From an uncultured Clostridium sp. (lineage in GTDB: Bacteria; Bacillota; Clostridia; Lachnospirales; Lachnospiraceae), in assembly GCA_900555045.1 (NCBI GenBank), contig USJW01000052.1:1-30790 (forward strand): a stretch of DNA of 30,790 nucleotides, in the 5' to 3' direction. The notes under the pieces were generated by a model. The model was not told the origin of the DNA, searched no databases, and was given only the letters and a program-made list of their open reading frames with translations. Within the stretch, counting starts at the first letter, position 1; the number at the start of each line of letters is the position of its first letter. This document shows, piece by piece, positions 1 to 7,274 of this stretch. The position numbers and the translations under genes were made by a program.

Positions 1-23
1 TTTTATAAAAGAAATTGGAAAAG

Positions 24-52
24 TGTTAAAAGGGATATATGTGTGTTATAAT
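24..52 (+). promoter_or_regulatory. Extended -10 promoter of the ATPase/nuclease pair
   Basis: A perfect TATAAT lies at 47-52 and is preceded by TGT at 44-46, giving an extended -10 (TGnTATAAT). The -35 position 17 bp upstream (24-29, TGTTAA) is poor, as is common for extended -10 promoters. Transcription would start near 59, leaving a leader of about 15 nt that holds only the ribosome binding site. Confidence 0.6.
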
Positions 53-73
53 ATGTAAAAAGGGGTGATTAAA

Positions 74-1252
74 GTGGATGAAAGGTATCAAAAGGTATTT
101 AAACCTGGAACCTATCCAGAGCTGACGTATGTGGTAAGGCAGTCCATGGGGACAAAATATACATATGAAGAGCGATTGCAGCAAAGTTTAAAAATCGATG
201 GTTATTTAACCTACATTGTAGGTCCCTCAAAGACCGGAAAAACGGTACTGTGTGAACGTGTAATCGGGCGGGAGCGTATGGTATCAATGACCGGCAACGA
301 TTTTGCAAGAACATTTGATTTTTGGGAAATGTTGGGTAAAAAAGCGGGTCTGTCAATGAACGCGGAGGTCAGTGAACAGCAGTCGGATTTATCAAAAGAA
401 GAGCAGAAATCAACGACTATTAAAAAAAAGTACAAAGGAAATAAGGACCGGGTAATTGAATACTTTAAGGCAAATAATAAGGTGTTTGTTCTGGATGATT
501 TTCATTACGCATCCCCGGACATTCAATATGATATTGCATGCCAGCTGAAAGAGGTGATTCGGTTAGGTTTTAAGGCGATTGTAATTTCGCTGCCGCACCG
601 ATCGGATGATGCAATCAGGCTAAACCCGGACCTGACGGGCCGGATTTCTGTTATAGAAATTAAATCGTGGGAACAGAAGCAGTTAGAGGAAATTGCGAGG
701 AAGGGCTTTAAGGAGCTGAATGTATTTGTTGATGATACATTAATTTCCAGAATCGCAATGGAAAGCATCCATTCTCCCCAATTAATGCAGGCTATTTGTC
801 TGAATATTGGTCTTCTACCTGCTGATCACGAGGTAATTACGGATGAAGTCGTTGAGGAGAGCTGTAGATTTACCTGCATCAATCTCCCCTATGGAGATGT
901 TGTCCGAATACTGAAGGCAGGCCCGCCGACAAGGGGGCAAAAACGTTTGCAGTATCAATTAAAGGATCACACATATAAAGACATATACAGTTTTATTTTA
1001 AAGATTCTGGCGGATAATCCACCACTTGTCGAGATTGACTTAGAAGAGGTGATGAAACGTATCCAGAACAATGTTGTAGACGGAAGGATTGCAAAAGAGC
1101 GGGTGAAAGATGCACTGAAAAAGTGGCAGGATATCCTGGATCATTCAGGACCCTTATATCAGGTATTTGAGTGGAAGGATGATATTTTGCATATACAGGA
1201 TAATCTTTTTTTGTTTTATATTCGTTGGACGTTCAGCTCGGAGGTGCTATGA
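74..1252 (+). CDS. P-loop ATPase (AAA+/STAND-like), putative defence-module subunit
   Basis: Predicted NTPase of about 392 aa. Walker A GPSKTGKT is at residues 50-57 and Walker B FVLDDFHYA near 138-146. The C-terminal third is helical and ends in a winged-helix-like segment (residues about 300-390) finishing LFLFYIRW, a layout I associate with Orc1/Cdc6-like or STAND ATPases. The frame opens at GTG 65, but I prefer GTG 74: AAAGGGGTGATT at 59-70 closely matches the anti-Shine-Dalgarno complement and would overlap a start at 65. The stop overlaps the next start (ATGA, 1249-1252), so it is translationally coupled to a nuclease-like gene. Base use is clearly AT-rich compared with the DNA after 2050, suggesting acquisition. 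It could energise or gate the nuclease, as in two-component anti-phage systems; that role is inference, and I cannot match it to a named system. Confidence 0.72.
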   Translation: MDERYQKVFKPGTYPELTYVVRQSMGTKYTYEERLQQSLKIDGYLTYIVGPSKTGKTVLCERVIGRERMVSMTGNDFARTFDFWEMLGKKAGLSMNAEVSEQQSDLSKEEQKSTTIKKKYKGNKDRVIEYFKANNKVFVLDDFHYASPDIQYDIACQLKEVIRLGFKAIVISLPHRSDDAIRLNPDLTGRISVIEIKSWEQKQLEEIARKGFKELNVFVDDTLISRIAMESIHSPQLMQAICLNIGLLPADHEVITDEVVEESCRFTCINLPYGDVVRILKAGPPTRGQKRLQYQLKDHTYKDIYSFILKILADNPPLVEIDLEEVMKRIQNNVVDGRIAKERVKDALKKWQDILDHSGPLYQVFEWKDDILHIQDNLFLFYIRWTFSSEVL

Positions 1253-2016
1253 GTATACAGGAACTGGTACAACAGGGGAAAAAAATCACAGAGAGGTCGG
1301 ATTTTGAAAGGATGAAAGCAGAATTCCTAAAATGGAGTGAAGCAGTAAGGAGAGGAGCCATTGACTGGCGATTACCCGAGAAAACCCGACAGATTTTGAA
1401 CGTAAAACTGCACTATATTGAAAACGAGTACTCACCGGCGGACAGTATGACGGCGCTGAAGCGTGCGGTGGAGGATACGACATATATGTTGGAGACACTG
1501 GGAACTACATGTACCGACGATTTCTCGGAAGATACAAAACAGCTGATTGTAGAGAAGATTCTGACCAATTTTCATCTGCATATAAAGGCGATGTATCAGA
1601 TGAAAACGCATGGCAAGGGGACGATACAGCAAGCCGATTTGAACAGAATCAAGATAGGAAACGAATATGATGTGCAACGGATTCTTTACTCCCTATTGGT
1701 ACCGATATTTCCAGAAATCCGGACAGAAGTCGATGGCGATAATGGGTATAGCGGAACGCGGACAGATATTTATTTGAATCAGAATAAAATTGCAATTGAG
1801 ATAAAATGCACACGAAAAAGCATGACAGAAAAAGATTTAGTTGAACAACTGGGAGCAGACGGATTTCATTACCAGGTCAATACGCTGTTTCTGTTTGTAT
1901 ACGATAAGGAAGGGATTATTAGAAATGTGGCGGCATTCGAGGCGGCTTTTAGAAGGACACCCCAAAATGGAGGGAAGACGATACGGGCAATCGTAATCCA
2001 GCCTGTAAATCTGTAA
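1249..2016 (+). CDS. PD-(D/E)XK-type nuclease, partner of the upstream ATPase
   Basis: A 255-aa protein. The C-terminal half carries a restriction-endonuclease-like core: a preceding helix with NEYDVQ (E139), D173 in TRTDIYL, then a beta strand IAIEIK giving E184 and K186 (D-x10-E-x-K), followed by an acidic/basic helix KDLVEQLGADGFHY. The N-terminal half (residues 1-125) is helical and unrecognised. The frame is open from 1225, but ATG 1249 is chosen because GGAGG sits just upstream inside the ATPase gene and it gives the ATGA overlap with the upstream stop. This core binds metal and cuts DNA in many restriction and defence enzymes. Like its partner it is AT-rich. Target (own DNA, phage DNA or RNA) cannot be read from sequence. 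Confident on fold type, unsure on function. Confidence 0.7.
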   Translation: MSIQELVQQGKKITERSDFERMKAEFLKWSEAVRRGAIDWRLPEKTRQILNVKLHYIENEYSPADSMTALKRAVEDTTYMLETLGTTCTDDFSEDTKQLIVEKILTNFHLHIKAMYQMKTHGKGTIQQADLNRIKIGNEYDVQRILYSLLVPIFPEIRTEVDGDNGYSGTRTDIYLNQNKIAIEIKCTRKSMTEKDLVEQLGADGFHYQVNTLFLFVYDKEGIIRNVAAFEAAFRRTPQNGGKTIRAIVIQPVNL

Positions 2017-2046
2017 ATAAGGGATCATTAGAACGGAGAAAATGCC

Positions 2047-2700
2047 ATGCGCACAGAAAATGAAATCATGAGGGATGCCAAGGCTCTGTATGACTTCCTG
2101 TCTGAAGCCAGGCCGGCGCCGGAAAAGGCGGATATAATCCTCACAGCTGGCAGCCACGATGTGAGGGTGGCAGACTATGCGGCTAAGCTTTTTAAAGCAG
2201 GGCGGGCGAGACTGATCGTATGCAGCGGCGGGCTTGGAAAAATGACGGAGGGCGTGTGGGATCAGCCGGAAGCGGTTGTCTTTGCAAACAGATGTATGGC
2301 GCTTGGGGTTCCTGAGGGGAGTATTGTCATTGAAAAAGCGTCGACAAACACGGGAGAAAATTTTTCACTCAGCAAGGCCCTGTTAAACCGGCTGCAAATC
2401 TATCCGAAGACGGGTATTATCGTCTGCAAGCCGTATATGGCAAAGCGGGCTTGGGCCACAGGAACAAAGCAGTGGCCGGAGGTGCGCTGGAATGTGGAGA
2501 CGCCGAAGCTCAGTTTTGAGGAATATCTGGAGATAGGGACTTTGCCGGAGCAGGAGATCAGCTTGATGGTGGGCGACATTCAACGGCTGAGGGTCTATGA
2601 TGAGCTGGGATACCAGGCGCCTGTGCCGGTTCCCGACGACATGTGGGATGTGTATCAGCGCTTGGCAGCGGATGGGTATGATGAGTATGTAATCCGGTAG
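2047..2700 (+). CDS. YdcF/DUF218 family protein
   Basis: A 217-aa protein with the DUF218 pattern: an N-terminal strand ADIILTAGSHD (residues 28-38), a strand ending in CSGGLGK (59-65), and EKASTNTGENF (97-107), the most conserved block of the family. There is no signal peptide or membrane segment, so it resembles cytoplasmic YdcF rather than the membrane-bound ElyC/SanA branch. YdcF from E. coli binds S-adenosylmethionine, but no reaction is settled for the family. ATG 2047 follows GGAGAAAATGCC. It starts 30 nt after the nuclease gene and might be read through from it; its composition is closer to the chromosomal backbone, so I treat it as outside the AT-rich cassette. Confidence 0.8.
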   Translation: MRTENEIMRDAKALYDFLSEARPAPEKADIILTAGSHDVRVADYAAKLFKAGRARLIVCSGGLGKMTEGVWDQPEAVVFANRCMALGVPEGSIVIEKASTNTGENFSLSKALLNRLQIYPKTGIIVCKPYMAKRAWATGTKQWPEVRWNVETPKLSFEEYLEIGTLPEQEISLMVGDIQRLRVYDELGYQAPVPVPDDMWDVYQRLAADGYDEYVIR

Positions 2701-2722
2701 AGGGTTAACGGTGATTTTGGGG

Positions 2723-2748
2723 TGAGTGGGAAGGATAATATCCACTCA
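2723..2748. repeat. Short inverted repeat with GGATAATATCC core
   Basis: TGAGTGG (2723-2729) and CCACTCA (2742-2748) are perfect inverted arms, and the odd palindrome GGATAATATCC (2733-2743) lies between and across them. No T-tract follows, so it is not an obvious terminator. Related GGATAATAT sequences flank the promoter region at 3612-3683. Confidence 0.45.
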
Positions 2749-2824
2749 TCTCATTTTGGGATAAGGGGGACAGCTACGGGGCAGTGTCCACGCCATCAAA
2801 TCAAACTGTCCGGGCGGGCATAGA

Positions 2825-2874
2825 AATGCGATAGACGGAATCGACTCACGGACCTCCCATCTATCGCATTTTTT
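2825..2874 (+). terminator. Rho-independent terminator
   Basis: An 11-bp perfect stem, AATGCGATAGA (2825-2835) with TCTATCGCATT (2860-2870), is followed by a run of T to 2874. The loop is 24 nt. It closes the forward block that ends with the DUF218 gene and may also work for the minus-strand regulator, whose stop is at 2963. Confidence 0.75.
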
Positions 2875-2962
2875 AGAGCTATTTTTACGGTAATAAATGC
2901 AATGCGCCATGCCCTCTATACCATCTGCCGGCGATTGCTTTACATGGGCCCTGGACGCCGCG

Positions 2963-3595
2963 TTACTTCTTCTTGCCACCCTTCCCCTTCTTCTCGCCCT
3001 TTTCCTTTTTGGGCTTTTCCGCCTTGCCGGCTTTTTTCTCCTTGGGAACCTTGACCTTCTCGGGCTTGCCGCCGGACTTCTCGGCTTTCTCGGACTTCTC
3101 GGCTTTCTCAGACTTTTCAGCTTTCTCCGCCTTCACCTTGGCGGGTTTCTCCGCTTTCTCCGCCTTCGCCTTGGAATTCTTCTCCGGCTTCTCAGAGTCC
3201 TTTTCTGGCTTCTCCTTGCCTTCCGGCTCAGCCTCCGAAGCCTCGATCTCCTTCTCAACCTTTCCCTTAGCGCTCTTGCCAGCCTTCGATTTCCCGCCCT
3301 TATCCTTCTTCGTCTTTGGCAGGGCGCCTTCAGGGTCCACCGCCCTGGCAGCGGCAGCGGCGGTCTCGGCGTCTAAGTCCTCCGGGAGCACGGTGCCGTC
3401 GGGGTAGAACTGCATGATGTCGTTTACGCCGCACTGAAGGATGGCACAGAGCGTATCGATGGTGTGGGTGGATACGTGCATGTTCTTTTTTAAGCGCCCG
3501 ATCTGGCCGGCGCTGAAGCCGCACTGTTTGATCAGGCGGTACTGGGTAAAGCCTCTGTCTTCCAGGGTTTTCCACAGTCGGTCGTAACGAATCAT
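2963..3595 (-). CDS. XRE-family regulator with long Lys/Glu-rich tail
   Basis: A 210-aa protein in two unlike parts. Residues 1-75 form a Cro/CI-type helix-turn-helix: FTQYRLIKQCGFSAGQIGRL, then a recognition-helix region and LCAILQCGVNDIMQFYPD. Residues about 93-210 are low complexity, almost only K, E, A, S, G and P, with repeats of the form (S/A)EKAEK and a terminal run rich in GKGGKKK. Such tails recall histone H1-like and other nonspecific DNA-binding tails; that similarity is compositional only. ATG 3595 follows GAGGAGGAGAAGCTT, a strong ribosome binding site. It diverges from rubrerythrin, and GGATAATAT-type sequences flank both promoters, so autoregulation and control of the neighbour are possible but inferred. 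The tail length may vary between strains, as repeats of this kind slip easily. Confidence 0.8.
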   Translation of the reverse strand: MIRYDRLWKTLEDRGFTQYRLIKQCGFSAGQIGRLKKNMHVSTHTIDTLCAILQCGVNDIMQFYPDGTVLPEDLDAETAAAAARAVDPEGALPKTKKDKGGKSKAGKSAKGKVEKEIEASEAEPEGKEKPEKDSEKPEKNSKAKAEKAEKPAKVKAEKAEKSEKAEKSEKAEKSGGKPEKVKVPKEKKAGKAEKPKKEKGEKKGKGGKKK

Positions 3596-3611
3596 AAGCT
3601 TCTCCTCCTCT

Positions 3612-3683
3612 GAATATTATCCATATTTGGATTGTAACACGGAACAGGGGGAAACACAAGGAAAACGGGGGTGGATAATATTC
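3612..3683. promoter_or_regulatory. Inverted 12-nt repeat between divergent XRE and rubrerythrin genes
   Basis: GAATATTATCCA (3612-3623) is a perfect inverted copy of TGGATAATATTC (3672-3683), 48 nt apart. Each holds GATAAT facing outward, so they may be the -10 elements of divergent promoters, operator sites, or both. A shorter palindrome GGATTATCC (3716-3724) lies closer to rubrerythrin. No convincing -35 was found for either direction. Confidence 0.45.
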
Positions 3684-3755
3684 GCGTATAAACCAGAAGC
3701 TTCCAGGGGATAGTAGGATTATCCGATATTGACTATGATGAAGGAGGAAATGATG

Positions 3756-4355
3756 ATGCCGGATTTGAGAGACAGTGAGACAGCGAAAAACCTGATGCGG
3801 GCGTTCGCGGGCGAGAGCCAGGCGCGCAACCGATATACCTTTGCCGCGGGGCTGGCAAGATTCCAGAAGATGCCGATGGTGGAGCAGATTTTTACCTACA
3901 CGGCCAACCAGGAGAAGGAGCACGCGGAGATTTTTTATCAGTTTCTGGAGCCGCTGGATAAGGAAACCATATTCATAGACGGGGGTTATCCGGTTGATAT
4001 GGAGCAGAATACCCTGGCGCAGTTAAACGCTGCGGCCCACAATGAGTTCGAGGAGCACGACGTGGTGTATAAATCCTTCGGCGACATCGCCAAGTCGGAG
4101 GGCTTCACCCAGATCGGAAACGCATTCCACATGATCGCGGAGATCGAGAAGACCCACGGTGAGCGGTTCCAGTACCTGGCGGATCTTCTGGGCAGCGGAA
4201 AACTGTATATCTCCGATGTGAAGACCGGCTGGGTCTGCTTAAACTGCGGTTACGTGCACTACGGCACGGAGGCGCCACAGATGTGCCCGGTGTGCAAGCA
4301 TGAGCAGGGATATTTTGTCAGAGTGGAGTTGGCTCCCTGGTATCTGAGACATTAG
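3756..4355 (+). CDS. rbr: Rubrerythrin
   Basis: A 199-aa peroxide-scavenging non-haem iron protein of the cytoplasm. The N-terminal four-helix ferritin-like domain supplies diiron ligands in AFAGESQARNRY, NQEKEHAE (an ExxH motif), NEFEEHD and AEIEKTHGERF. The C-terminal rubredoxin domain has two cysteine pairs, WVCLNCGY and QMCPVCKH, that hold the electron-transfer Fe(Cys)4 site. Together they reduce hydrogen peroxide with electrons from reduced rubredoxin or NAD(P)H-linked partners, a standard defence of strict anaerobes. The frame is open from TTG 3729, but AGGAGG at 3742-3747 overlaps that reading, so the start is one of three ATGs at 3750, 3753 or 3756; 3756 gives 8-nt spacing. It is monocistronic, ended by the terminator at 4371. 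Confidence 0.95.
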   Translation: MPDLRDSETAKNLMRAFAGESQARNRYTFAAGLARFQKMPMVEQIFTYTANQEKEHAEIFYQFLEPLDKETIFIDGGYPVDMEQNTLAQLNAAAHNEFEEHDVVYKSFGDIAKSEGFTQIGNAFHMIAEIEKTHGERFQYLADLLGSGKLYISDVKTGWVCLNCGYVHYGTEAPQMCPVCKHEQGYFVRVELAPWYLRH

Positions 4356-4370
4356 AGGGAGTGAGCGGGC

Positions 4371-4405
4371 GGACGCCGGGTACAGTGGGCCCTGGCGTCC
4401 TTTTT
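4371..4405 (+). terminator. Terminator of rubrerythrin gene
   Basis: GGACGCC (4371-4377) pairs with GGCGTCC (4394-4400), extended by GGG/CCC inside with a bulge, and is followed by TTTTT (4401-4405). Confidence 0.85.
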
Positions 4406-4408
4406 GCT

Positions 4409-4436
4409 TTGAAAATCGCGGCAATTATGCTATGAT
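4409..4436 (+). promoter_or_regulatory. Promoter of the HAD-mupG-scpAB block
   Basis: TTGAAA (4409-4414), 16-bp spacer, TATGAT (4431-4436) preceded by TGC, an extended -10. It lies directly after the rubrerythrin terminator and about 40 nt before the HAD gene start. Confidence 0.65.
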
Positions 4437-4478
4437 ACTATCTGAGACTTAAAAAGGGAACTGAAGGAGAGACGAGAG

Positions 4479-5150
4479 ATGGCGCACAGAGTGAAAGCAG
4501 TGATTTTTGACCAGGACGGTCTGATGTTTGACACGGAGCGGTTGTCCGTGAAGGCGTGGAGCGAGGTGGGAAAACGGTACGGGATATCTGTTGGGGAGGA
4601 CTTTTTTGACGCGATGCGGGGGACCAAGCCGGAGGTGGTGCGGCGGATGTTAAAGGAGATGTACGGCGAGTCCTTTGACTGCGACCGTTTCCTGGAGGAG
4701 AAGCGCGCCTACTCCTACGAGCAAATTGCCAGGGAGGGCGTGCCGGTGAAGAAGGGCTTAAAAGAGCTCCTTACATACCTGAGGGAGCACGGCGTGAAGA
4801 CCGCAGTGGCAACCTCCAGCAGCCGCCACTGGACGGAGCAGAACACCCGCGGTGCCGGGGTGGACCAGATGTTTGACGCCTACGCGTTCGGGGAGATGGT
4901 GAAGCGTCCCAAGCCGGATCCGGAGATTTTCTACCTGGCGGCCGATATGCTGGGGGAGAAGCCGGAGGAGTGCATCGTGTTGGAGGACAGCTTCAACGGG
5001 ATTAACGCCGCGCTGAATGGAGGATTTTTGGCGGTGATGGTGCCGGATTTGAGCATCCCGGGACCGGAGCTTGTGGAGCGGCTGACGGCGAAGTGTGACA
5101 GTCTCATGGACGTGATCGGACTGTTTGAGGAGGGCTTTTTTACCTGCTGA
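4479..5150 (+). CDS. HAD superfamily hydrolase (beta-phosphoglucomutase-like)
   Basis: A 223-aa cytoplasmic phosphatase or phosphomutase of HAD subfamily IA with an alpha-helical cap. Motif I is VIFDQDGLMFDTE (residues about 8-20, nucleophile and acid Asp in FDQDG). Motif II is AVATSSS, motif III KRPKPDPEIF, and motif IV VLEDSFNGINAA. The cap follows motif I, as in beta-phosphoglucomutase and sugar-phosphate phosphatases. The substrate cannot be fixed from sequence; these enzymes are often promiscuous. Start ATG 4479 follows GAAGGAGAGACGAG. The MupG-like gene begins only 18 nt after its stop, so the two are co-transcribed, and a role on a sugar phosphate released in cell-wall recycling is a reasonable but unproven reading. 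Confidence 0.9.
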   Translation: MAHRVKAVIFDQDGLMFDTERLSVKAWSEVGKRYGISVGEDFFDAMRGTKPEVVRRMLKEMYGESFDCDRFLEEKRAYSYEQIAREGVPVKKGLKELLTYLREHGVKTAVATSSSRHWTEQNTRGAGVDQMFDAYAFGEMVKRPKPDPEIFYLAADMLGEKPEECIVLEDSFNGINAALNGGFLAVMVPDLSIPGPELVERLTAKCDSLMDVIGLFEEGFFTC

Positions 5151-5168
5151 TTTTGGAGAAGGAGGGCA

Positions 5169-6281
5169 ATGGGCGTGAAGTGTAGTGTTGCGATCTACCC
5201 GTCGGCGGACTGGCGGGAGAAGCGGGAGAGCTGGGGCGCGTATCTGGACCTGGCGGTGCGGTACGGGTTTACGGAGGCATTCTCCTCCATTCATCTGCCG
5301 GAGGTGGCGCTGGGGGAACAGCTTGACATGCTGGAGGCGCTGGCAGAGGAGGTCCATGTCCGTGGGATGGAGCTGACGGCGGATATCGGCGGGGGAGAGA
5401 TCTGTGAAATTCTGGAAAGACCTGAGGACTGTGAGCGCCTGCGCTGCCTGGGGCTGGAGTTTGTCCGCCTGGATTACGGCTACAGCGCAGAGCAGGCGGG
5501 GCGCATGTATCGTGAGTGGAATTTAAGGGGGTTCATGGTCAACGCTTCCACCTGCAGCGCGGGGGAGGCGAGGGATCTGGTGAATGCCCTCAAGCGCGTG
5601 GGGCAGGCCGTGGAGCTGCGCGCCTGCCACAATTTCTACCCGCGGCCGGAGACCGGACTGGATCAGGAATTCTTTGAGGAGCAGACGCGGATCTTTTCGG
5701 AGCTGGGCCTGCGGGTTTACGCGTGCATCCCCTCCGCCTGCCACCCGCGCCCGCCTCTGGGGCTGGGGCTTCCCACTGTGGAGCGGCACCGGCACACCGG
5801 CGTGTTTCGCGCTGCGGTGGAGCTTGCGGGAAGTGCGGGGATCGGAGGGCTGCTGGCGGCGGACGAGTTCTTCCCCGAGGAGGAGCTGGCGGCGATCCAT
5901 GCGGCGGTGGCGCATGAGCCGCTGACGCTTCGGGTCCGGCCGGAGGAAGGGCTGTCAGAGGGGGAGCGGGCCATGATCAGTGGGGCCGTGCACCACATCC
6001 GGTATGACAGCAACAGCCGGATTCTGCGCTCCCGGTCTTCCAGGGAGATCTCGCGGATCGGCGGCAGGGTGGCGCCGGGCAAGATGGCGCCGCGCCTCCG
6101 AGGGACGGTGACGGTGGACAACGAGGGCTACGGCCGCTACAGCGGGGAGCTTCAGATTGTGCTGGCGGACCTGCCCGCAGACCCGCGGGTGAACTGCGTG
6201 GGCCTTGTTCTGCCGGAGGATATGTGGAAGTTGGACTATTTCCGAAAGGGATATGACTACCGGCTGGTGCCGGAGGCGTGA
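5169..6281 (+). CDS. DUF871/MupG family protein, probable 6-phospho-N-acetylmuramidase
   Basis: A 370-aa protein of the DUF871 family, now typed by Staphylococcus aureus MupG, which splits MurNAc-6-phosphate-GlcNAc in the cytoplasm during peptidoglycan recycling. Recognisable parts are the opening strand VAIYPSADW with the following FTEAFSSIHLPE, the TADIGGG strand, LGLEFVRLDYGY, the CHNFYPRPETGLD block (highly typical), and a C-terminal beta-rich domain of about 120 aa ending near WKLDYFRKGYDYRL. The size is normal for the family. No MurNAc-type PTS transporter or etherase (murQ) is in this window, so the recycling role rests on family membership alone. ATG 5169 follows GAAGGAGGGCA. Upstream neighbour is a HAD phosphatase 18 nt away. 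Confidence 0.85.
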   Translation: MGVKCSVAIYPSADWREKRESWGAYLDLAVRYGFTEAFSSIHLPEVALGEQLDMLEALAEEVHVRGMELTADIGGGEICEILERPEDCERLRCLGLEFVRLDYGYSAEQAGRMYREWNLRGFMVNASTCSAGEARDLVNALKRVGQAVELRACHNFYPRPETGLDQEFFEEQTRIFSELGLRVYACIPSACHPRPPLGLGLPTVERHRHTGVFRAAVELAGSAGIGGLLAADEFFPEEELAAIHAAVAHEPLTLRVRPEEGLSEGERAMISGAVHHIRYDSNSRILRSRSSREISRIGGRVAPGKMAPRLRGTVTVDNEGYGRYSGELQIVLADLPADPRVNCVGLVLPEDMWKLDYFRKGYDYRLVPEA

Positions 6282-6326
6282 CCGCTTGCGACGGCTGGCC
6301 GGCACGCGCTGCATGGAGGTGACAGA

Positions 6327-7199
6327 GTGTTAAAATGGATAACTGCTGCCGGTGTGTTGGCGGCCAGCGCCTGCCTGGCGCGGTCTGAGTATGAGAAAAA
6401 GCGGTTTCTGGTGGAGGAGACCTGCATAGCGTCCGGCAAGATCCGCGAGGAGAGGATGCTTGTGTTCCTGTCGGATTTGCACAACAATGAGTTCGGCCCG
6501 GGGAATGAGCGGCTTTTGGCGGCGATCCGGGGGCTGCGGCCGGATGCGGTTCTGATCGGCGGGGACATGATGGTGTGCAAGGGGGAGCGGGACATCTCCG
6601 TTCCGCTTCGGCTCATCCGTCAGTTGGCCGCAGAGTTTCCGGTTTACTGCGGGAACGGGAATCATGAGAACCGGATGGTGTGGGAGCGGGAGACCTACGG
6701 CAGCCTGTATGAGACGTACCGGGATGAGCTGCGCAGCCTGGGAGTCGTTTACCTGGAGAACGGGACGGCGGCGCTGGGGACAGATATCCAGGTGTCCGGC
6801 CTGGACTTGTCGGAGCGGTATTACCGGAAGGCGTTTTTCCAGAAACTGGATTCCATGCCGTCGGGGTACATCGAGCGGCGGCTGGGGCGCGTCACCGGGA
6901 CGGCGCGGGAGGAAAAATTCCAGATTCTTCTGGCCCACTCGCCCATGTATTTTCATGAGTATGCGGCCTGGGGCGCCGACCTAACGCTGGCAGGGCATTT
7001 CCACGGGGGAACGATCCGGATTCCGGGGCTCGGCGGGGTGATGACGCCTCAGTACCAGTTCTTTCTGCCCTGGTGCGCGGGGAATTTTGTGGAGAATGGG
7101 AGGCGGATGATCGTCAGCCGGGGGCTGGGCACGCACTCCATCAATATCCGCTTAAACAACCGGCCGCAGCTGGTGGTGGTGCGCCTGAAAAAGCAGTAG
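6327..7199 (+). CDS. Membrane-anchored metallophosphoesterase (YkuE/YaeI-like)
   Basis: A 290-aa calcineurin-like phosphoesterase. The first 18 residues are hydrophobic (LKWITAAGVLAASACLA), a likely signal anchor. Metal-binding motifs appear in order: LVFLSDLHNN (D50, H52), LIGGDMM (D80), GNGNHE (109-114), LLAHSP, and LAGHFHGGT (GHxH). The family includes YkuE of Bacillus and UDP-diacylglucosamine hydrolase-type enzymes; the substrate is unknown here. The start is GTG 6327, preceded by GGAGGTGACAGA. It sits 45 nt after the MupG-like gene and 75 nt before scpA, all in one orientation. Confidence 0.9.
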   Translation: MLKWITAAGVLAASACLARSEYEKKRFLVEETCIASGKIREERMLVFLSDLHNNEFGPGNERLLAAIRGLRPDAVLIGGDMMVCKGERDISVPLRLIRQLAAEFPVYCGNGNHENRMVWERETYGSLYETYRDELRSLGVVYLENGTAALGTDIQVSGLDLSERYYRKAFFQKLDSMPSGYIERRLGRVTGTAREEKFQILLAHSPMYFHEYAAWGADLTLAGHFHGGTIRIPGLGGVMTPQYQFFLPWCAGNFVENGRRMIVSRGLGTHSINIRLNNRPQLVVVRLKKQ

Positions 7200-7274
7200 C
7201 AACGAGGCGCGTTCTGTGATAAGATAAATGCTGGCGGCCCGGTGTGGGCGGCTAAAACGGAAAAAAGAGGATCT

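Noticed and set aside
2814..2880. tRNA-like sequence on the minus strand (GTCGATTCCG resembling a T-arm)
   Set aside because: No acceptor, D-arm or anticodon arm can be built around it; the segment is explained by the terminator stem.
3729..3755. Rubrerythrin start at TTG 3729
   Set aside because: The AGGAGG at 3742-3747 would be inside the coding region; ATG 3750-3756 fits it.
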